Notes under the pieces: model-generated
The model's input: only the letters and a program-made list of their open reading frames with translations
Told to the model about the DNA's origin: nothing
Databases searched by the model: none
Made by a program: the position numbers and the translations under genes
Assembly: GCF_003752135.1 (NCBI RefSeq)
Contig: NZ_RJVK01000002.1
Coordinates: forward strand, 186,001-250,000
Length of the DNA stretch: 64,000 nucleotides
Reading direction: 5' to 3'
DNA from: Caminibacter pacificus
GTDB taxonomy: Bacteria; Campylobacterota; Campylobacteria; Campylobacterales; Nautiliaceae
In this document: positions 9,065-19,770 of the stretch, piece after piece
Layout of the letters: each line of letters opens with the position of its first letter
How positions within the stretch are numbered: the stretch's first letter is position 1

Positions 9065-10161
9065 GGTGGATTGTAATATTTTTAGCGGTTTTGGTTTTCG
9101 GAGCAAGTGTTACGACTACGAAAAAAGAGATAAAAAAAACACAAATCATTATCTCCAAAATGAACGACAAACTTGATAAATTGGCTCGAGAAATAAGAAA
9201 AAAACAACAAAGCATAAACTCTTTAAACTCCAAAATCAACTCTTTAAACAAAGAAATAGCAAAACTCCAAGAAACACTAAAAGACGCAAACAAAGTCTTA
9301 GGAGAGCTAAACGACTTAAAAAAAGGTTATGTCGAAAAAGAAAATAGAATAAAAAACGAAATAATCGACTTTTTATCTACAAACTACTATCTCGACACAC
9401 AAGAAGTCGATAACGTAAACGATTTGATATATAACGAAATTTCAAAAAAAATCTTAGAAGCAAACGCGCAAAAAATCGCCAAAATAGTAAAACAGAGCAA
9501 AACGATAAACCAAAACATCTCTTCGATTAACAAAAAAATAGACCAGATAATCAAAAAACAACAAGAACTAAAATCAAAAAAAGAAAAACTGCTAAGCCTG
9601 TTAAAAGCCAGAAAAAAAGAGATTCAAGCCCTAAACAGACAAAAACTTCTTTATAAAAAACGACTCGAAGCGCTTATAAGAAAACAAAAGAACCTCCAAA
9701 ACAGATTGGCTCAGTTAAAAATTATCAAAAAAAGAAAAAATAATTATCAGCCGAATTATAAAGTAAAAACGGCAGTATATAGAGGCCAAAAAACGATTCC
9801 TCCTCTAAAAGGTAGGGTTATTAAAAAATTCGGAAGTTATATCGACCCGGTATATAAAATCAGAATTTATAACGATTCAATTACGATAAAACCTTATCAA
9901 AAAAATGCGGTTGTCAGGGCCATTATGCCAGGCAAAGTCGTATATATAGGCGAAAATAACGATAAAAAAATTATTGTTATTAAACATAGAGGGGATATTT
10001 TCAGTATTTACGCAAACCTCGATAAAATCTCTCCGCTTATAAAAAAAGGAAAATACGTAAAAAGAGGACAAATAATCGCAAGAGTTACCGATACTTTGGA
10101 ATTTGAAGTAACTTACAAAGAAAAACCGATCAATCCTTTAAAAGTGATTTCTCTTAGATAG
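9061..10161 (+). CDS. envC: EnvC-like murein hydrolase activator (coiled coil + degenerate LytM)
   Basis: A signal peptide (about 1-17) is followed by a long Lys/Gln/Glu coiled coil (about 20-225) and a C-terminal LytM/M23 domain (about 245-366). The zinc-binding residues are lost: the HxxxD motif reads YNDSIT, and the HxH motif reads IYANL. Only the KH of IVIKHRG remains. This is the pattern of EnvC, which does not cut peptidoglycan but activates amidases under control of FtsEX. It sits directly after ftsE-ftsX, and a lipoprotein amidase is encoded 5.4 kb downstream in the same run. The role is inferred from architecture and context. Confidence 0.88.
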   Translation: MRWIVIFLAVLVFGASVTTTKKEIKKTQIIISKMNDKLDKLAREIRKKQQSINSLNSKINSLNKEIAKLQETLKDANKVLGELNDLKKGYVEKENRIKNEIIDFLSTNYYLDTQEVDNVNDLIYNEISKKILEANAQKIAKIVKQSKTINQNISSINKKIDQIIKKQQELKSKKEKLLSLLKARKKEIQALNRQKLLYKKRLEALIRKQKNLQNRLAQLKIIKKRKNNYQPNYKVKTAVYRGQKTIPPLKGRVIKKFGSYIDPVYKIRIYNDSITIKPYQKNAVVRAIMPGKVVYIGENNDKKIIVIKHRGDIFSIYANLDKISPLIKKGKYVKRGQIIARVTDTLEFEVTYKEKPINPLKVISLR

Positions 10162-10174
10162 TTTTTGCAAATTT

Positions 10175-10187
10175 TGGTAAAATACCA
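10175..10187 (+). promoter_or_regulatory. Promoter of pyrH with -10 box inside a small palindrome
   Basis: The gap before pyrH has a T-rich stretch and then TGGTAAAATACCA, a perfect 5-3-5 palindrome that contains a TAAAAT -10 box (10178-10183). The AAGG ribosome-binding site follows at about 10195. The symmetry could be an operator or chance. Confidence 0.45.
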
Positions 10188-10193
10188 TTTTAA

Positions 10194-10931
<738 letters not shown>

Positions 10932-11135
10932 ATGAGAATTGAACAAGTAAACGCAAAAGCGCTTGAGAGAGTTGATTATGACAGATATCTTTTAGCCCAA
11001 GCCGTTGCAAAAAGAGTAAACGAACTTCTAAACGGAGCGAAACCTCTTATAGATTTACCTAAAAAAAATATGCAATTAACTGAAATCGCAACACTTGAAA
11101 TCGCGGAAGGTTTGATTAAGGTTAAAGAATCTTGA
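10932..11135 (+). CDS. rpoZ: RNA polymerase omega subunit
   Basis: The 67-aa omega subunit helps assemble RNA polymerase and is linked to ppGpp binding in other bacteria. MRIEQVNAKALERVDYDRY and LAQAVAKRVNEL match the family, including the conserved RYLLAQAVAKR helix. It starts right after the pyrH stop and overlaps the TTG start of spoT by 4 bp, a conserved rpoZ-spoT pairing. Confidence 0.93.
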   Translation: MRIEQVNAKALERVDYDRYLLAQAVAKRVNELLNGAKPLIDLPKKNMQLTEIATLEIAEGLIKVKES

Positions 11136-13252
11136 AAAAAGATTTCGAACAACTTTTACAACGAATTCAAAACATAAAAACAACCGAAGAAGCTAAAAAG
11201 CTTCTTTTATCTCGCGTAGATACTCCAAAAATCAGAAAAGCCCTCGATTTTGCAATAAAAGCTCACTCAGGTCAAAAAAGAAAAAGTGGCGAAGATTATG
11301 TAATTCATCCGATTTTAGTAGCGACGATTACGAGTTATTTCAACGACAGCGAAGATGTAATAATCGCGGCGATTTTACACGACGTCGTAGAAGATACCGA
11401 ATATACAATCTGGTACATCAAAGACGAATTCGGAAGCGAAGTGGCTAATTTAGTAGAAGGTTTAACAAAAATAGTCGAAATAAGAGGCTCTTCACTTGCA
11501 CCTTCCACATCAAACGAAAAGCTTGCAAAATCGGCAATGACGTTTAGAAAAATGCTTTTAGCGTCAATCAACGACATAAGAGTACTCGTAATCAAGCTTT
11601 GCGACAGACTTCATAATATGATGACGCTTGACGCACTACCTCCTCATAAACAAAAAAGAATAGCGGAAGAAACTCTTGTGGTTTACACCCCGATAGCCCA
11701 TAGACTCGGGATTGCCACTATCAAAAACATACTTGAAGATTTGGCTTTTAAATATCTTCTTCCCGAAGAATACAAAAAAATAGACGACTATATAAAAAAA
11801 CACAAAGAAGAGTTTCAATTAAGACTTAACGAATTCATTCAAAAAATCGAAAAACTGCTATTAAAAAACGGCTTTAAAGAAAACGAATTCGAAATAAAAA
11901 GCAGAATAAAACATTACTATTCGACATACCTCAAAATGCAAAGAAAAGGTATTTCGATTCAAGAGGTTTTGGACCTTTTAGCGGTTAGAATAATAGTAAA
12001 AAAACCTATCGAATGTTATGAAACTTTGGGGCTTGTGCATTTGAATTTCAGACCGTTAATCAGTAGATTTAAAGACTATATTGCAATTCCTAAAGAAAAC
12101 GGATACCAAACAATACACACCACGGTTTATGACGGAAACTCGATTATAGAAGTACAAATAAGAACCGAAGATATGGATAAAAACGCAGAGTTCGGTATTG
12201 CCGCGCATTGGAAATACAAACTAAACACAGCCCTTCCGAATTTGGAGTGGCTAAAAGATATGAAATACGAAGAAGATGTCGAAGATTTCTACGAACTTGC
12301 CAAAAACGACCTATTTAGCGAAGATATCGTCGTATATTCTCCTAAATTCGATACCTTCACTCTCCCAAGAGGAGCTACGGCGCTTGATTTTGCATATGCG
12401 ATTCATACCGACGTAGGAAATAAAGCCGTAGAAGCGTATGTAAATAAAGAAAAAGTATCGTTACTTCATCAATTAAAAACCGGAGATATCGTAAGAATCG
12501 TCACGGGAGATAAAAGTATTCCGAGATGTAGTTGGATAAACGCCCTAAAAACCAGCAAAGCCAAATACGAACAAAAAAGACTTTGCCGCCAAAAAGAATT
12601 AGAAATAGACAGAAAAGTGGCAATTGCGATTTTAAGTACGATTTTCGATTTGGATAAATTCAAAATAAGAGCGCTTATCAAAGCAAATAATTTATGCGAA
12701 AGCGTACCTAAAATAGTCGATGATAAAAATTTCTTAAAAGAAGTCGTCAAAAAAATCTATCAAACTATTAAAAAAAGAAACCTTTTATATTTCAAAAACA
12801 TAAAATTAAAAGAGTATGTTTTCGGAAACATAAAAATTTTAAGCAACAAGCCGATTCAGGATATAAGTTTTCATTATTGCTGTCATCCTAAATTCGGAGA
12901 CAAAATAGTAGGGCTTCTTGACAAAAAAGAAGTTGAAATTCATCACAGATTTTGTAATAATGCCGAAAACAAAATCCAAAAAGCAGTTTTCGTCGAGTGG
13001 GTTAAAAATGACCAAAACAGATACTTTTTAGTAGTTTCGTTGCCGAATAGAAAAGGTGAACTATCTAAATTCATAAACTTTTTAACGCGTCTTGATATTT
13101 TCATCCACTCGATTTCTTTAGGAAAAGAATCAAACAACTGCAAACTCGAAATAGAGTTTGACGATAAAAAAAGAGATTTGATTAAAAACAAAATCTCAAA
13201 AGAGTATAGAGTTATAGAATTCATACCAATAAAGGATGCATATAATGGTTAA
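11132..13252 (+). CDS. spoT: Bifunctional (p)ppGpp synthetase/hydrolase
   Basis: This Rel/SpoT protein makes and degrades the stringent-response alarmone. The hydrolase domain has its metal-binding His (GEDYVIHP) and HD pair (ILHDVVEDT). The synthetase domain has [15 protein letters not shown] and [13 protein letters not shown] domain follows ([19 protein letters not shown]), then a short C-terminal ACT-like region. Both catalytic halves look intact. At 706 aa it is typical for a single Rsh enzyme. It starts with TTG at 11132, coupled to rpoZ; no ATG fits the N-terminal alignment. Confidence 0.96.
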   Translation: MKKDFEQLLQRIQNIKTTEEAKKLLLSRVDTPKIRKALDFAIKAHSGQKRKSGEDYVIHPILVATITSYFNDSEDVIIAAILHDVVEDTEYTIWYIKDEFGSEVANLVEGLTKIVEIRGSSLAPSTSNEKLAKSAMTFRKMLLASINDIRVLVIKLCDRLHNMMTLDALPPHKQKRIAEETLVVYTPIAHRLGIATIKNILEDLAFKYLLPEEYKKIDDYIKKHKEEFQLRLNEFIQKIEKLLLKNGFKENEFEIKSRIKHYYSTYLKMQRKGISIQEVLDLLAVRIIVKKPIECYETLGLVHLNFRPLISRFKDYIAIPKENGYQTIHTTVYDGNSIIEVQIRTEDMDKNAEFGIAAHWKYKLNTALPNLEWLKDMKYEEDVEDFYELAKNDLFSEDIVVYSPKFDTFTLPRGATALDFAYAIHTDVGNKAVEAYVNKEKVSLLHQLKTGDIVRIVTGDKSIPRCSWINALKTSKAKYEQKRLCRQKELEIDRKVAIAILSTIFDLDKFKIRALIKANNLCESVPKIVDDKNFLKEVVKKIYQTIKKRNLLYFKNIKLKEYVFGNIKILSNKPIQDISFHYCCHPKFGDKIVGLLDKKEVEIHHRFCNNAENKIQKAVFVEWVKNDQNRYFLVVSLPNRKGELSKFINFLTRLDIFIHSISLGKESNNCKLEIEFDDKKRDLIKNKISKEYRVIEFIPIKDAYNG

Positions 13253-14468
13253 AGAACTACCAAAACACCCTAACCTAAGTGAAGCGATGGCCGAAATTCA
13301 AAGAGGAACAAGCGAAATTATCGGCCTTGAAGAGATAGAAAAATTAGTAAATAAATATTTACATACAGGTGAGAGATTTACTATAAAAGCGGGCTTTGAC
13401 CCAACTGCTCCAGATTTGCATTTAGGTCACACCGTACTACTTCAAAAATTAAAAACTTTCCAAAAATACGGAGCGAGAGTGCAATTTTTAATCGGTGATT
13501 TTACGGCTCAAATAGGAGACCCTACGGGAAAAAGCGCAACTCGTAAAATGCTAACCCCTGAGGAAGTTCAAGAAAACGCAAAAACATATAAAGAACAGGT
13601 ATTTAAAATTCTCGATAAAGATTTAACCGATGTGGTTTTCAACTCAAAATGGCTAAACGAACTCGGAGCTGCCGGAATCGTAGAGCTTACGACAACTTAT
13701 ACGGTTGCAAGAATGCTTGAAAGAGACGATTTTGAAAAAAGATTCAAAAGCCAAACTCCTATAGCAATCAGCGAATTTATCTATCCTCTACTTCAAGGTT
13801 ATGATAGCGTAGCGTTAAAAAGCGATATCGAAATAGGAGGAACTGACCAAAAATTTAACCTTTTAATGGGAAGACACCTCCAAAAAGTATATAACGTAGG
13901 AAAAGAACAAAGCGTAATTATGATGCCGCTTCTTGTGGGACTTGACGGCGTAAATAAAATGAGTAAATCTCTTGGAAACTATATCGGTATAACGGAAGAT
14001 CCGAATACTATTTTTGCAAAAGTATTATCTATTTCCGATGAACTTATGTGGGATTGGTATGAGCTTTTGAGTGAAAAATCTCTAAAAGAAATAGAAGAAT
14101 TGAAACAAAAAGTAAAAGATGGAATGAACCCTAAAATAGCAAAAGAGATGCTTGCAATCGAAATTGTAGATAGATTCCACGGAAAAGGTGCCGGATTAAA
14201 AGCAAAAGAACATTTCGATAAAGTGCATAAACAAGGACAAATTCCGGACGATATACAAGAGTTTGAAATTGAACCGATGAACGTAGTAGACGCTCTTGTA
14301 ACTACGAAATTAGCAAACTCAAAAAGCGAAGCGAGACGTCATATCAAAGGCGGAGCGGTCAGAGTAAACCAAGAAAAAATAAGCGATCAAAACTTAATGT
14401 TGGAATCAGGAAAAGAGTATATACTACAAATAGGAAAAAGAAAGTTTGCAAAAGTAAAGGTTAAATAA
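13245..14468 (+). CDS. tyrS: Tyrosyl-tRNA synthetase
   Basis: The class I synthetase charges tRNA-Tyr. The HIGH-like motif is in DLHLGHT, the KMSKS motif is intact (KMSKSLGNY), and a C-terminal S4 domain ([17 protein letters not shown]) binds tRNA. I take the ATG at 13245, giving 407 aa. An ATG at 13236 overlaps the AAAGGA ribosome-binding site and cannot use it. The start overlaps the end of spoT by 8 bp. Confidence 0.97.
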   Translation: MVKELPKHPNLSEAMAEIQRGTSEIIGLEEIEKLVNKYLHTGERFTIKAGFDPTAPDLHLGHTVLLQKLKTFQKYGARVQFLIGDFTAQIGDPTGKSATRKMLTPEEVQENAKTYKEQVFKILDKDLTDVVFNSKWLNELGAAGIVELTTTYTVARMLERDDFEKRFKSQTPIAISEFIYPLLQGYDSVALKSDIEIGGTDQKFNLLMGRHLQKVYNVGKEQSVIMMPLLVGLDGVNKMSKSLGNYIGITEDPNTIFAKVLSISDELMWDWYELLSEKSLKEIEELKQKVKDGMNPKIAKEMLAIEIVDRFHGKGAGLKAKEHFDKVHKQGQIPDDIQEFEIEPMNVVDALVTTKLANSKSEARRHIKGGAVRVNQEKISDQNLMLESGKEYILQIGKRKFAKVKVK

Positions 14469-15553
14469 TGAATCCGTTAAAAATAGGAAAACATACGATA
14501 AAACACCCTATCATACAAGGTGGTATGGGGCTTGGAATAAGCTGGGACAGACTTGCCGGGAATGTTAGCAAACACGGAGGTTTAGGAGTTATTAGTGCGG
14601 TTGGTACGGGATATTACGAAAACAAAAAATACGCTAAAAAGTTAGTTGAAGGCAGACCTCTTAGCGAAAAAGACTTTTATAATAAAGATGCATTATTCAA
14701 AATATTTGAAAACGCAAGAAAAATCTGCGGTGATGCGCCTCTTGGAGTAAATATTTTATACGCTATCAACGACTATGGAAGAGTTGTTAGAGACGCTTGT
14801 GAAGCGGGAGCCGATATTATTATTACAGGTGCCGGGCTTCCTACGGATATGCCGGAATTTACAAAAGATTTCCCTGATGTGGCGCTCGTGCCTATCGTTT
14901 CTACCGATAGAGCGTTTAAAGTTATTGCAAAAAGATGGGAAAAAAGATACAAAAGATTACCTGATGCGGTAATTGTCGAGGGACCTCTAAGCGGAGGACA
15001 TCAAGGTTTTAAATACGAAGATTGCTTCAAAGAAGAAAATCAGCTTGAAAATTTAATCCCGAAAGTAAGAGAAGAAGTAGATAAGTGGGATAAAAACATC
15101 CCGGTTATCGCAGCAGGAGGTATTTGGAATAGAGAAGATATCTTAAAATTCCTATCTCTTGGAGCCCAAGGCGTACAAATGGGTACGAGATTCGCACTGA
15201 CTTATGAATGTGACGCAAGTGATGAATTTAAACAAACTCTTTTAAACGCAAAAAAAGAAGATATCATCCTTATGAAATCACCGGTAGGATATCCGGCAAG
15301 AGGAATAAGAACTCCGCTAATAGAAAAAGTTGAAAAAAGAGAAGGTCCTATTATCAAATGTATCTCAAACTGCGTACAGCCTTGTAACAGAGGTGAAGAA
15401 GCAAGAAAAGTCGGATATTGTATCGCAGACAGACTCGCGGACGCATACGAAGGAAACAAAGATTTAGGACTATACTTTAGCGGTGCGTACGCTTATAAAG
15501 CCGACAGATTAATGCATGTAGAAGAACTTATAAAAGAGTTAATCGGAGAATGA
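14468..15553 (+). CDS. Nitronate monooxygenase / 2-nitropropane dioxygenase family flavoprotein
   Basis: This FMN-binding TIM-barrel protein has 361 aa. IIQGGMGLGISWDRLAG and HGGLGVISAVG near the N-terminus, EGPLSGGHQGF in the middle, and PVIAAGGIWNRED with GAQGVQMGTRFALTYE form the flavin site typical of the family. Members oxidise nitronates, and relatives are enoyl-ACP reductases of the FabK type, so the true substrate is uncertain. It begins on the last base of tyrS and overlaps the amidase gene by 4 bp. Confidence 0.85.
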   Translation: MNPLKIGKHTIKHPIIQGGMGLGISWDRLAGNVSKHGGLGVISAVGTGYYENKKYAKKLVEGRPLSEKDFYNKDALFKIFENARKICGDAPLGVNILYAINDYGRVVRDACEAGADIIITGAGLPTDMPEFTKDFPDVALVPIVSTDRAFKVIAKRWEKRYKRLPDAVIVEGPLSGGHQGFKYEDCFKEENQLENLIPKVREEVDKWDKNIPVIAAGGIWNREDILKFLSLGAQGVQMGTRFALTYECDASDEFKQTLLNAKKEDIILMKSPVGYPARGIRTPLIEKVEKREGPIIKCISNCVQPCNRGEEARKVGYCIADRLADAYEGNKDLGLYFSGAYAYKADRLMHVEELIKELIGE

Positions 15554-16863
15554 GAAAAGTAATATTTCTTTTCTTTTTCGTTTTTTTATTTGCTTGTGAT
15601 ACGTCATCGTATAATGCCGCATACAAAGACTACTATACAAACCAACAACGCTATATCGAAAGCCTGCTTGACGGAGATAAACAAAAAGAAATAAAAGCAC
15701 TAAAAGAGATAATTCAGTGCGGGAAATACCTAAATTTCGATATCAGAGAATACCAAACGAAACTAAATAAACTTTTAAAAAAATATCCTCAAAAAACAAA
15801 AAAAACAAAACAATCAAATTCTTCAAACAAAAAAGAAACAAAAAAAACAATCTATTCGAAATATATAAAAATTCATTCCATAAACCCCCTAAGAATCACT
15901 ATTCCCGATACAAACATAAAAACTTTTACTATAAAAAGAAAAAACGTTTACAAAAAAGTAATAGACATAAAAGACGCCATCACTCCTAAATTTTATAAAA
16001 AGAAAATAGGAAATATATTACTCAGAATAGCACAATTCAACAAAAACACCGTAAGAATAGTCTATTCTTCAAACAAACCTTTTAAATTCAAATACGAAGT
16101 AAAAAACAAACTTCTTCTAACATATCTAAACCCCGAAAACTCAAAATCAAAACCGAAACTATTCTTACCTACAAAACCTAAAAAAGTAAAAAGAAAAATC
16201 ATAGTAATAGACCCCGGACACGGCGGAAGAGATGTAGGCGGAGTCGGACTTGGCAACAGATATGAAAAAATAGCAGTACTGAAAATTGCAAAATATCTAA
16301 AATACTACCTTCAAAAAGAGGGATACAAAGTCTATATGACCCGCTCAAGAGACGTTTTTATTCCTCTTAAAAAAAGAACTCATTTCGCAAATGAAAAACA
16401 CGCCGATCTTTTTGTATCGATTCATTGTAATATCGCTCCTAAACACTTAAAATCACCTCATGGAATAGAAACGTACTTTTTATCTCCGACTAGAAACGAA
16501 AGAGCGATTCAAGTCGCAAGACTTGAAAATAAAGAGATAAAAGGGTTAAATTATTTAGACCAAAGAGTTATTCTCAATTTCCTTAATCGAGATAGAATAA
16601 TAGATTCGAATAAACTTGCTATCGACATTCAAAACGGAATGCTTAGAAGTTTAAGAGCGAAGTATTCAGGTGTTAAAGACGGAGGAGTCAGACCGGCTCC
16701 GTTTTGGGTACTTGTGGGTACTCAAATGCCGGCTATTCTTATAGAAACCGGATATCTAACCAACCCTATAGAAGCGAAAAGACTTTTTAACAGCGACTAT
16801 CAAAAAAGACTTGCAAAAGGAATTGCAAAAGGGATTGCGAACTATTTTAAAAAGAACAAATAA
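15550..16863 (+). CDS. amiC: N-acetylmuramoyl-L-alanine amidase, lipoprotein (AmiC type)
   Basis: This zinc amidase (Amidase_3) cuts the bond between muramic acid and the stem peptide during daughter-cell separation. The catalytic domain lies at about 215-437: DPGHGGRDVGGVG with the first His ligand, a Glu in YEKIAVLK, FVSIHCN with the second His, and the catalytic Glu in ILIETGYLTN. The N-terminus (MRKVIFLFFFVFLFACDTS) has a lipobox-like LFAC, so the protein looks lipid-anchored. A Lys-rich linker and a probable AMIN-like segment (about 95-190) come before the enzyme. It is the likely client of the EnvC-like activator. Confidence 0.92.
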   Translation: MRKVIFLFFFVFLFACDTSSYNAAYKDYYTNQQRYIESLLDGDKQKEIKALKEIIQCGKYLNFDIREYQTKLNKLLKKYPQKTKKTKQSNSSNKKETKKTIYSKYIKIHSINPLRITIPDTNIKTFTIKRKNVYKKVIDIKDAITPKFYKKKIGNILLRIAQFNKNTVRIVYSSNKPFKFKYEVKNKLLLTYLNPENSKSKPKLFLPTKPKKVKRKIIVIDPGHGGRDVGGVGLGNRYEKIAVLKIAKYLKYYLQKEGYKVYMTRSRDVFIPLKKRTHFANEKHADLFVSIHCNIAPKHLKSPHGIETYFLSPTRNERAIQVARLENKEIKGLNYLDQRVILNFLNRDRIIDSNKLAIDIQNGMLRSLRAKYSGVKDGGVRPAPFWVLVGTQMPAILIETGYLTNPIEAKRLFNSDYQKRLAKGIAKGIANYFKKNK

Positions 16864-17730
16864 ATGGCAAGTCTTTTATTCGTCTTTTTATTAGGATATA
16901 TCTTTAAAAAAATAAAAGGTGACTACTCAAAAGAGATAATCGAAATAATCACCAATATCGTTATGCCTATTTTTATTTTTTATTACATCACAAAATTAGA
17001 AATAACCCCAAAACTTCTTATTATTTCCGCTATTACGCTTCTTAGTATATCGCTTGGAATAATGATTTCTCTTATGATTTCTCTGATTTTAAAATTAGAC
17101 AAACCTTCAACCGGCGCGTTAATGCTCGTAACTTCATTCGGAAGTTCTTCTTTTGTCGGAATACCTATCATAAAAGCCCTATATCCTTCAAAATTTTTAG
17201 TTTATATTATATTTTACGGTCAGACAAATTTTCTTTTTTTTCTAATTTTTGGAAGCATAATCATCTCTCTTACATCTCCTAAAAACGATAAAAAAGAGCT
17301 GAATTTCATCAAAAAACTATTAAAAACGCCGACTTTTGACGCTTTTTTATTTGCTTTAATACTAAAGCCTTTAAAATTAAATGTAGATTTTTTAAAAATA
17401 GTGGCGGACTCTTTAATTTTCCTTGCCATTTTAACAATAGGCATGAGATTTGAATTTAAAAAGCTTTTTAAAAATATAAAAATCGCATTTTTGGTAAATT
17501 TTTTAAAAATGTTTCTTATTCCTACTATTGTTTTTTTAATTGTAAAATATTTTTTGGGAATCAATTCCGCACTTAAAATAGCGATAATAGCAAGTGCCAT
17601 GCCAAGCATGGCTTTAGCGGTTATTTACGGACTTCAAGCAAAACTAAAAGAAGAGATATTAATAAGTGTAATGAGTCTTGGAATTCTTTTGAGTTTTATT
17701 TGGATTCCGATATTTACGAAAATAATTTAA
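16864..17730 (+). CDS. AEC-family transporter
   Basis: A polytopic membrane protein of 288 aa with about ten hydrophobic helices in two inverted halves. The family features are the N-terminal GYIFKK and the central GSSSFVGIPIIKAL, with SAMPSMALAVIYG in the second half. AEC (auxin efflux carrier-like) proteins export or import organic acids; the substrate cannot be deduced here. The start directly follows the amidase stop, and it is the last gene of the rightward run. Its end overlaps the convergent carbonic anhydrase by 4 bp. Confidence 0.85.
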   Translation: MASLLFVFLLGYIFKKIKGDYSKEIIEIITNIVMPIFIFYYITKLEITPKLLIISAITLLSISLGIMISLMISLILKLDKPSTGALMLVTSFGSSSFVGIPIIKALYPSKFLVYIIFYGQTNFLFFLIFGSIIISLTSPKNDKKELNFIKKLLKTPTFDAFLFALILKPLKLNVDFLKIVADSLIFLAILTIGMRFEFKKLFKNIKIAFLVNFLKMFLIPTIVFLIVKYFLGINSALKIAIIASAMPSMALAVIYGLQAKLKEEILISVMSLGILLSFIWIPIFTKII

Positions 17731-18362
17731 AACTCCGTCTCCTTTGTAATAAGCTCAAATTCTTCTTTTTCAAAATTGTAATTATAAACATCACCCGTTT
17801 CGATAATATAATACCACCCGATAAGTTTTAATTTTCCGCTATCGACCCTCTCTTTTACAAATGGATATGTAAGCAAATTATCAAGCTGTTTTACTACGTT
17901 TAGTTGCTCAACTTCCCACTCTCTTAATTTTTCATCTTCAATATGAATTACCGACTCTTTTACATCATCTATTAACTCGAGCCACTTTTTAACAAGAGGC
18001 AGTTTTTCAAGCTTTTCAGGCGGATAAAAGAGTGCTTTTAATCCCCCGCAGTTGCTATGACCGCACACAAGAATATTATCAACTTCGAGGTATTTAACGG
18101 CATATTCGAGTATCGAAGCCGTACATTTATAAGTTCCGTCATTTAAATCGTAAGGAGGAATAATATTTGCGATGTTTCTCACTACAAAAAGCTCACCCGG
18201 AAGCGTTTTGGTTATAAGATTCGGAACTATCCTGCTATCACTACACCCAACATAAAAAGTATGAGGTTTTTGACCTTCTTTTAACCCTTGAAAAAACTCT
18301 TTGTTTTTTTCGAAATCTTCAGTCTTAAAATGAATAACCCCGTGAAATAATTTTTCAGCCAT
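17727..18362 (-). CDS. Beta-class carbonic anhydrase
   Basis: The enzyme interconverts CO2 and bicarbonate. Zinc ligands are visible in YVGCSDSRIVP (Cys, with the catalytic Asp-Arg pair) and in CGHSNCGG (His and Cys), the classic beta-class set. The length of 211 aa is typical. In an autotrophic member of this phylum it would supply bicarbonate or CO2 for carbon fixation (inference). It overlaps pepD upstream by 8 bp and is probably co-transcribed with it. Confidence 0.95.
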   Translation of the reverse strand: MAEKLFHGVIHFKTEDFEKNKEFFQGLKEGQKPHTFYVGCSDSRIVPNLITKTLPGELFVVRNIANIIPPYDLNDGTYKCTASILEYAVKYLEVDNILVCGHSNCGGLKALFYPPEKLEKLPLVKKWLELIDDVKESVIHIEDEKLREWEVEQLNVVKQLDNLLTYPFVKERVDSGKLKLIGWYYIIETGDVYNYNFEKEEFELITKETEF

Positions 18363-19536
18363 TGTTTAACCTTTCAATCAAATTTTCAACGACGCTAACA
18401 ATTTTCTCAACACTTTCGATTTTCACTCTTTCATTAACGGAATGAGGATTTTCGATTATCGGACCGATTGAAGCCATAGAAACATTCGGAAACTTATCTT
18501 TCAAAACCGCACACTCAAGTCCGGCGTGTATTACTTTATATCTCGTATTCATAAGCTCTCTTAATATTTCCGCCAATTTTGTAATTTCAGGTTTCCAAGC
18601 GGGATATTCACCCTCAAACTCTACATTCGGAGCTTTTAATTTCAGGTAATCTTTTACTTCTTGAAGTTTTTCGTTTGAATTTGCTCTTAGAGACAGGATA
18701 ATTTCATCGTTATTGATAATCGCAAGATTTATAGATTTGCTAACTACGTCAAATTCAAAATCATATTCAAGCACTCCATGAGGTAAAGAGTTTATGAAGT
18801 TTATATACCCTTCGTTAAACACTTCCACCTCATCCGCGTAATCGTTTTCATAAAAAACTTTTGCTCTTGCGTTTGCCGCAATAGAGTTTCTTCTCTCTCC
18901 TCCAACAAATTCGCTCACAATTTCTATTCTTTCGGCAAGTTCTTTTATTGCATTGGGAATATTTTTATGAATATCCACTCCACTATGACCCCCAGGAAGT
19001 CCTTTTATTTCCATTTCGGCAAAAAAACCTCTTTTTTTCACCTTTTTTATAGGATATGCTATTTTTCCGTCAACTCCCCCGGCACAGCCGATATAGATAT
19101 TTTCATCTTCGCTATCGAGATTAAGCAAATAAGGAGACTCTATTAAAAGGTCCAAATTAAATGCTCCAATCAATCCAATCTCTTCGTCGTTTGTAAATAA
19201 AAGCTCCAAATTGTCATATTTTTTCATAAAATAAAGCATCATAGCAACACCCATTCCGTTATCCGCACCCAAAGAAGAATCTTTTGCCCTTAACCATCCG
19301 TCTTCTTCTATTATCTCAATATCAGGCGCTTTTCCTACACAAACCATATCGTAATGAGATTGAAGAGCTAAAATCGGAGTATTTTTCTTTGCCAAAATAT
19401 TCCCGGCACTATCCACCTCGCACCGGTATCCGTAATTTTTAGCAAAATCGATTATAAAATTCTTAAGCTCTTCGGTGTTCCCGCTACAATGAGGAATTTT
19501 CGTTATTCTTTTGAAGATTTCAATTACTTCTCTCAT
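18355..19536 (-). CDS. pepD: Aminoacyl-histidine dipeptidase (M20 family, PepD)
   Basis: This cytosolic metallopeptidase cleaves Xaa-His and related dipeptides. The M20 features are HYDMVCVG (metal His and catalytic Asp), GADNGMG (bridging Asp), FTNDEEIGLIGA (catalytic Glu and metal Glu), and GLPGGHSGVDIH in the lid domain. I place the start at the ATG at 19536 (AAAGGAAAATC upstream), giving 393 aa. The longer open frame from 19626 would run through the divergent promoter and adds unrelated sequence. Confidence 0.93.
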   Translation of the reverse strand: MREVIEIFKRITKIPHCSGNTEELKNFIIDFAKNYGYRCEVDSAGNILAKKNTPILALQSHYDMVCVGKAPDIEIIEEDGWLRAKDSSLGADNGMGVAMMLYFMKKYDNLELLFTNDEEIGLIGAFNLDLLIESPYLLNLDSEDENIYIGCAGGVDGKIAYPIKKVKKRGFFAEMEIKGLPGGHSGVDIHKNIPNAIKELAERIEIVSEFVGGERRNSIAANARAKVFYENDYADEVEVFNEGYINFINSLPHGVLEYDFEFDVVSKSINLAIINNDEIILSLRANSNEKLQEVKDYLKLKAPNVEFEGEYPAWKPEITKLAEILRELMNTRYKVIHAGLECAVLKDKFPNVSMASIGPIIENPHSVNERVKIESVEKIVSVVENLIERLNNG

Positions 19537-19573
19537 GATTTTCCTTTGATATAATTTTAAAAAAGGTTTGAGA

Positions 19574-19762
19574 GTGAAATACCTATTAGTTATAATACCA
19601 CTTTTTTTTATAGGTTGTGTAAGCAAACAAGGAATTTCTTTTAAATATTACCCTCAATGTGAAGAAAATTACGATATGTACGGGGTGTATTATAAAAAAT
19701 GCAAAGAAGACATAAAATTTCACAAAAAAAGAAAACCGCCTTTATGCCTACAATGTAATTAA
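19574..19762 (+). CDS. Small cysteine-rich lipoprotein
   Basis: A 62-aa protein starting at GTG (19574), seven bases after an AAAAGG ribosome-binding site; a TTG at 19568 is possible. MKYLLVIIPLFFIGC is a clear lipoprotein signal with lipobox. The mature peptide has four more cysteines, including a C-terminal CLQC, and is rich in Tyr and Lys. I do not recognise a family. A TATAAT box lies a few bases upstream in a 37-bp divergent gap with pepD. It is followed 8 bp later by cmoB, so the two are probably co-transcribed. Confidence 0.6.
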   Translation: MKYLLVIIPLFFIGCVSKQGISFKYYPQCEENYDMYGVYYKKCKEDIKFHKKRKPPLCLQCN

Positions 19763-19770
19763 GGAATGAA

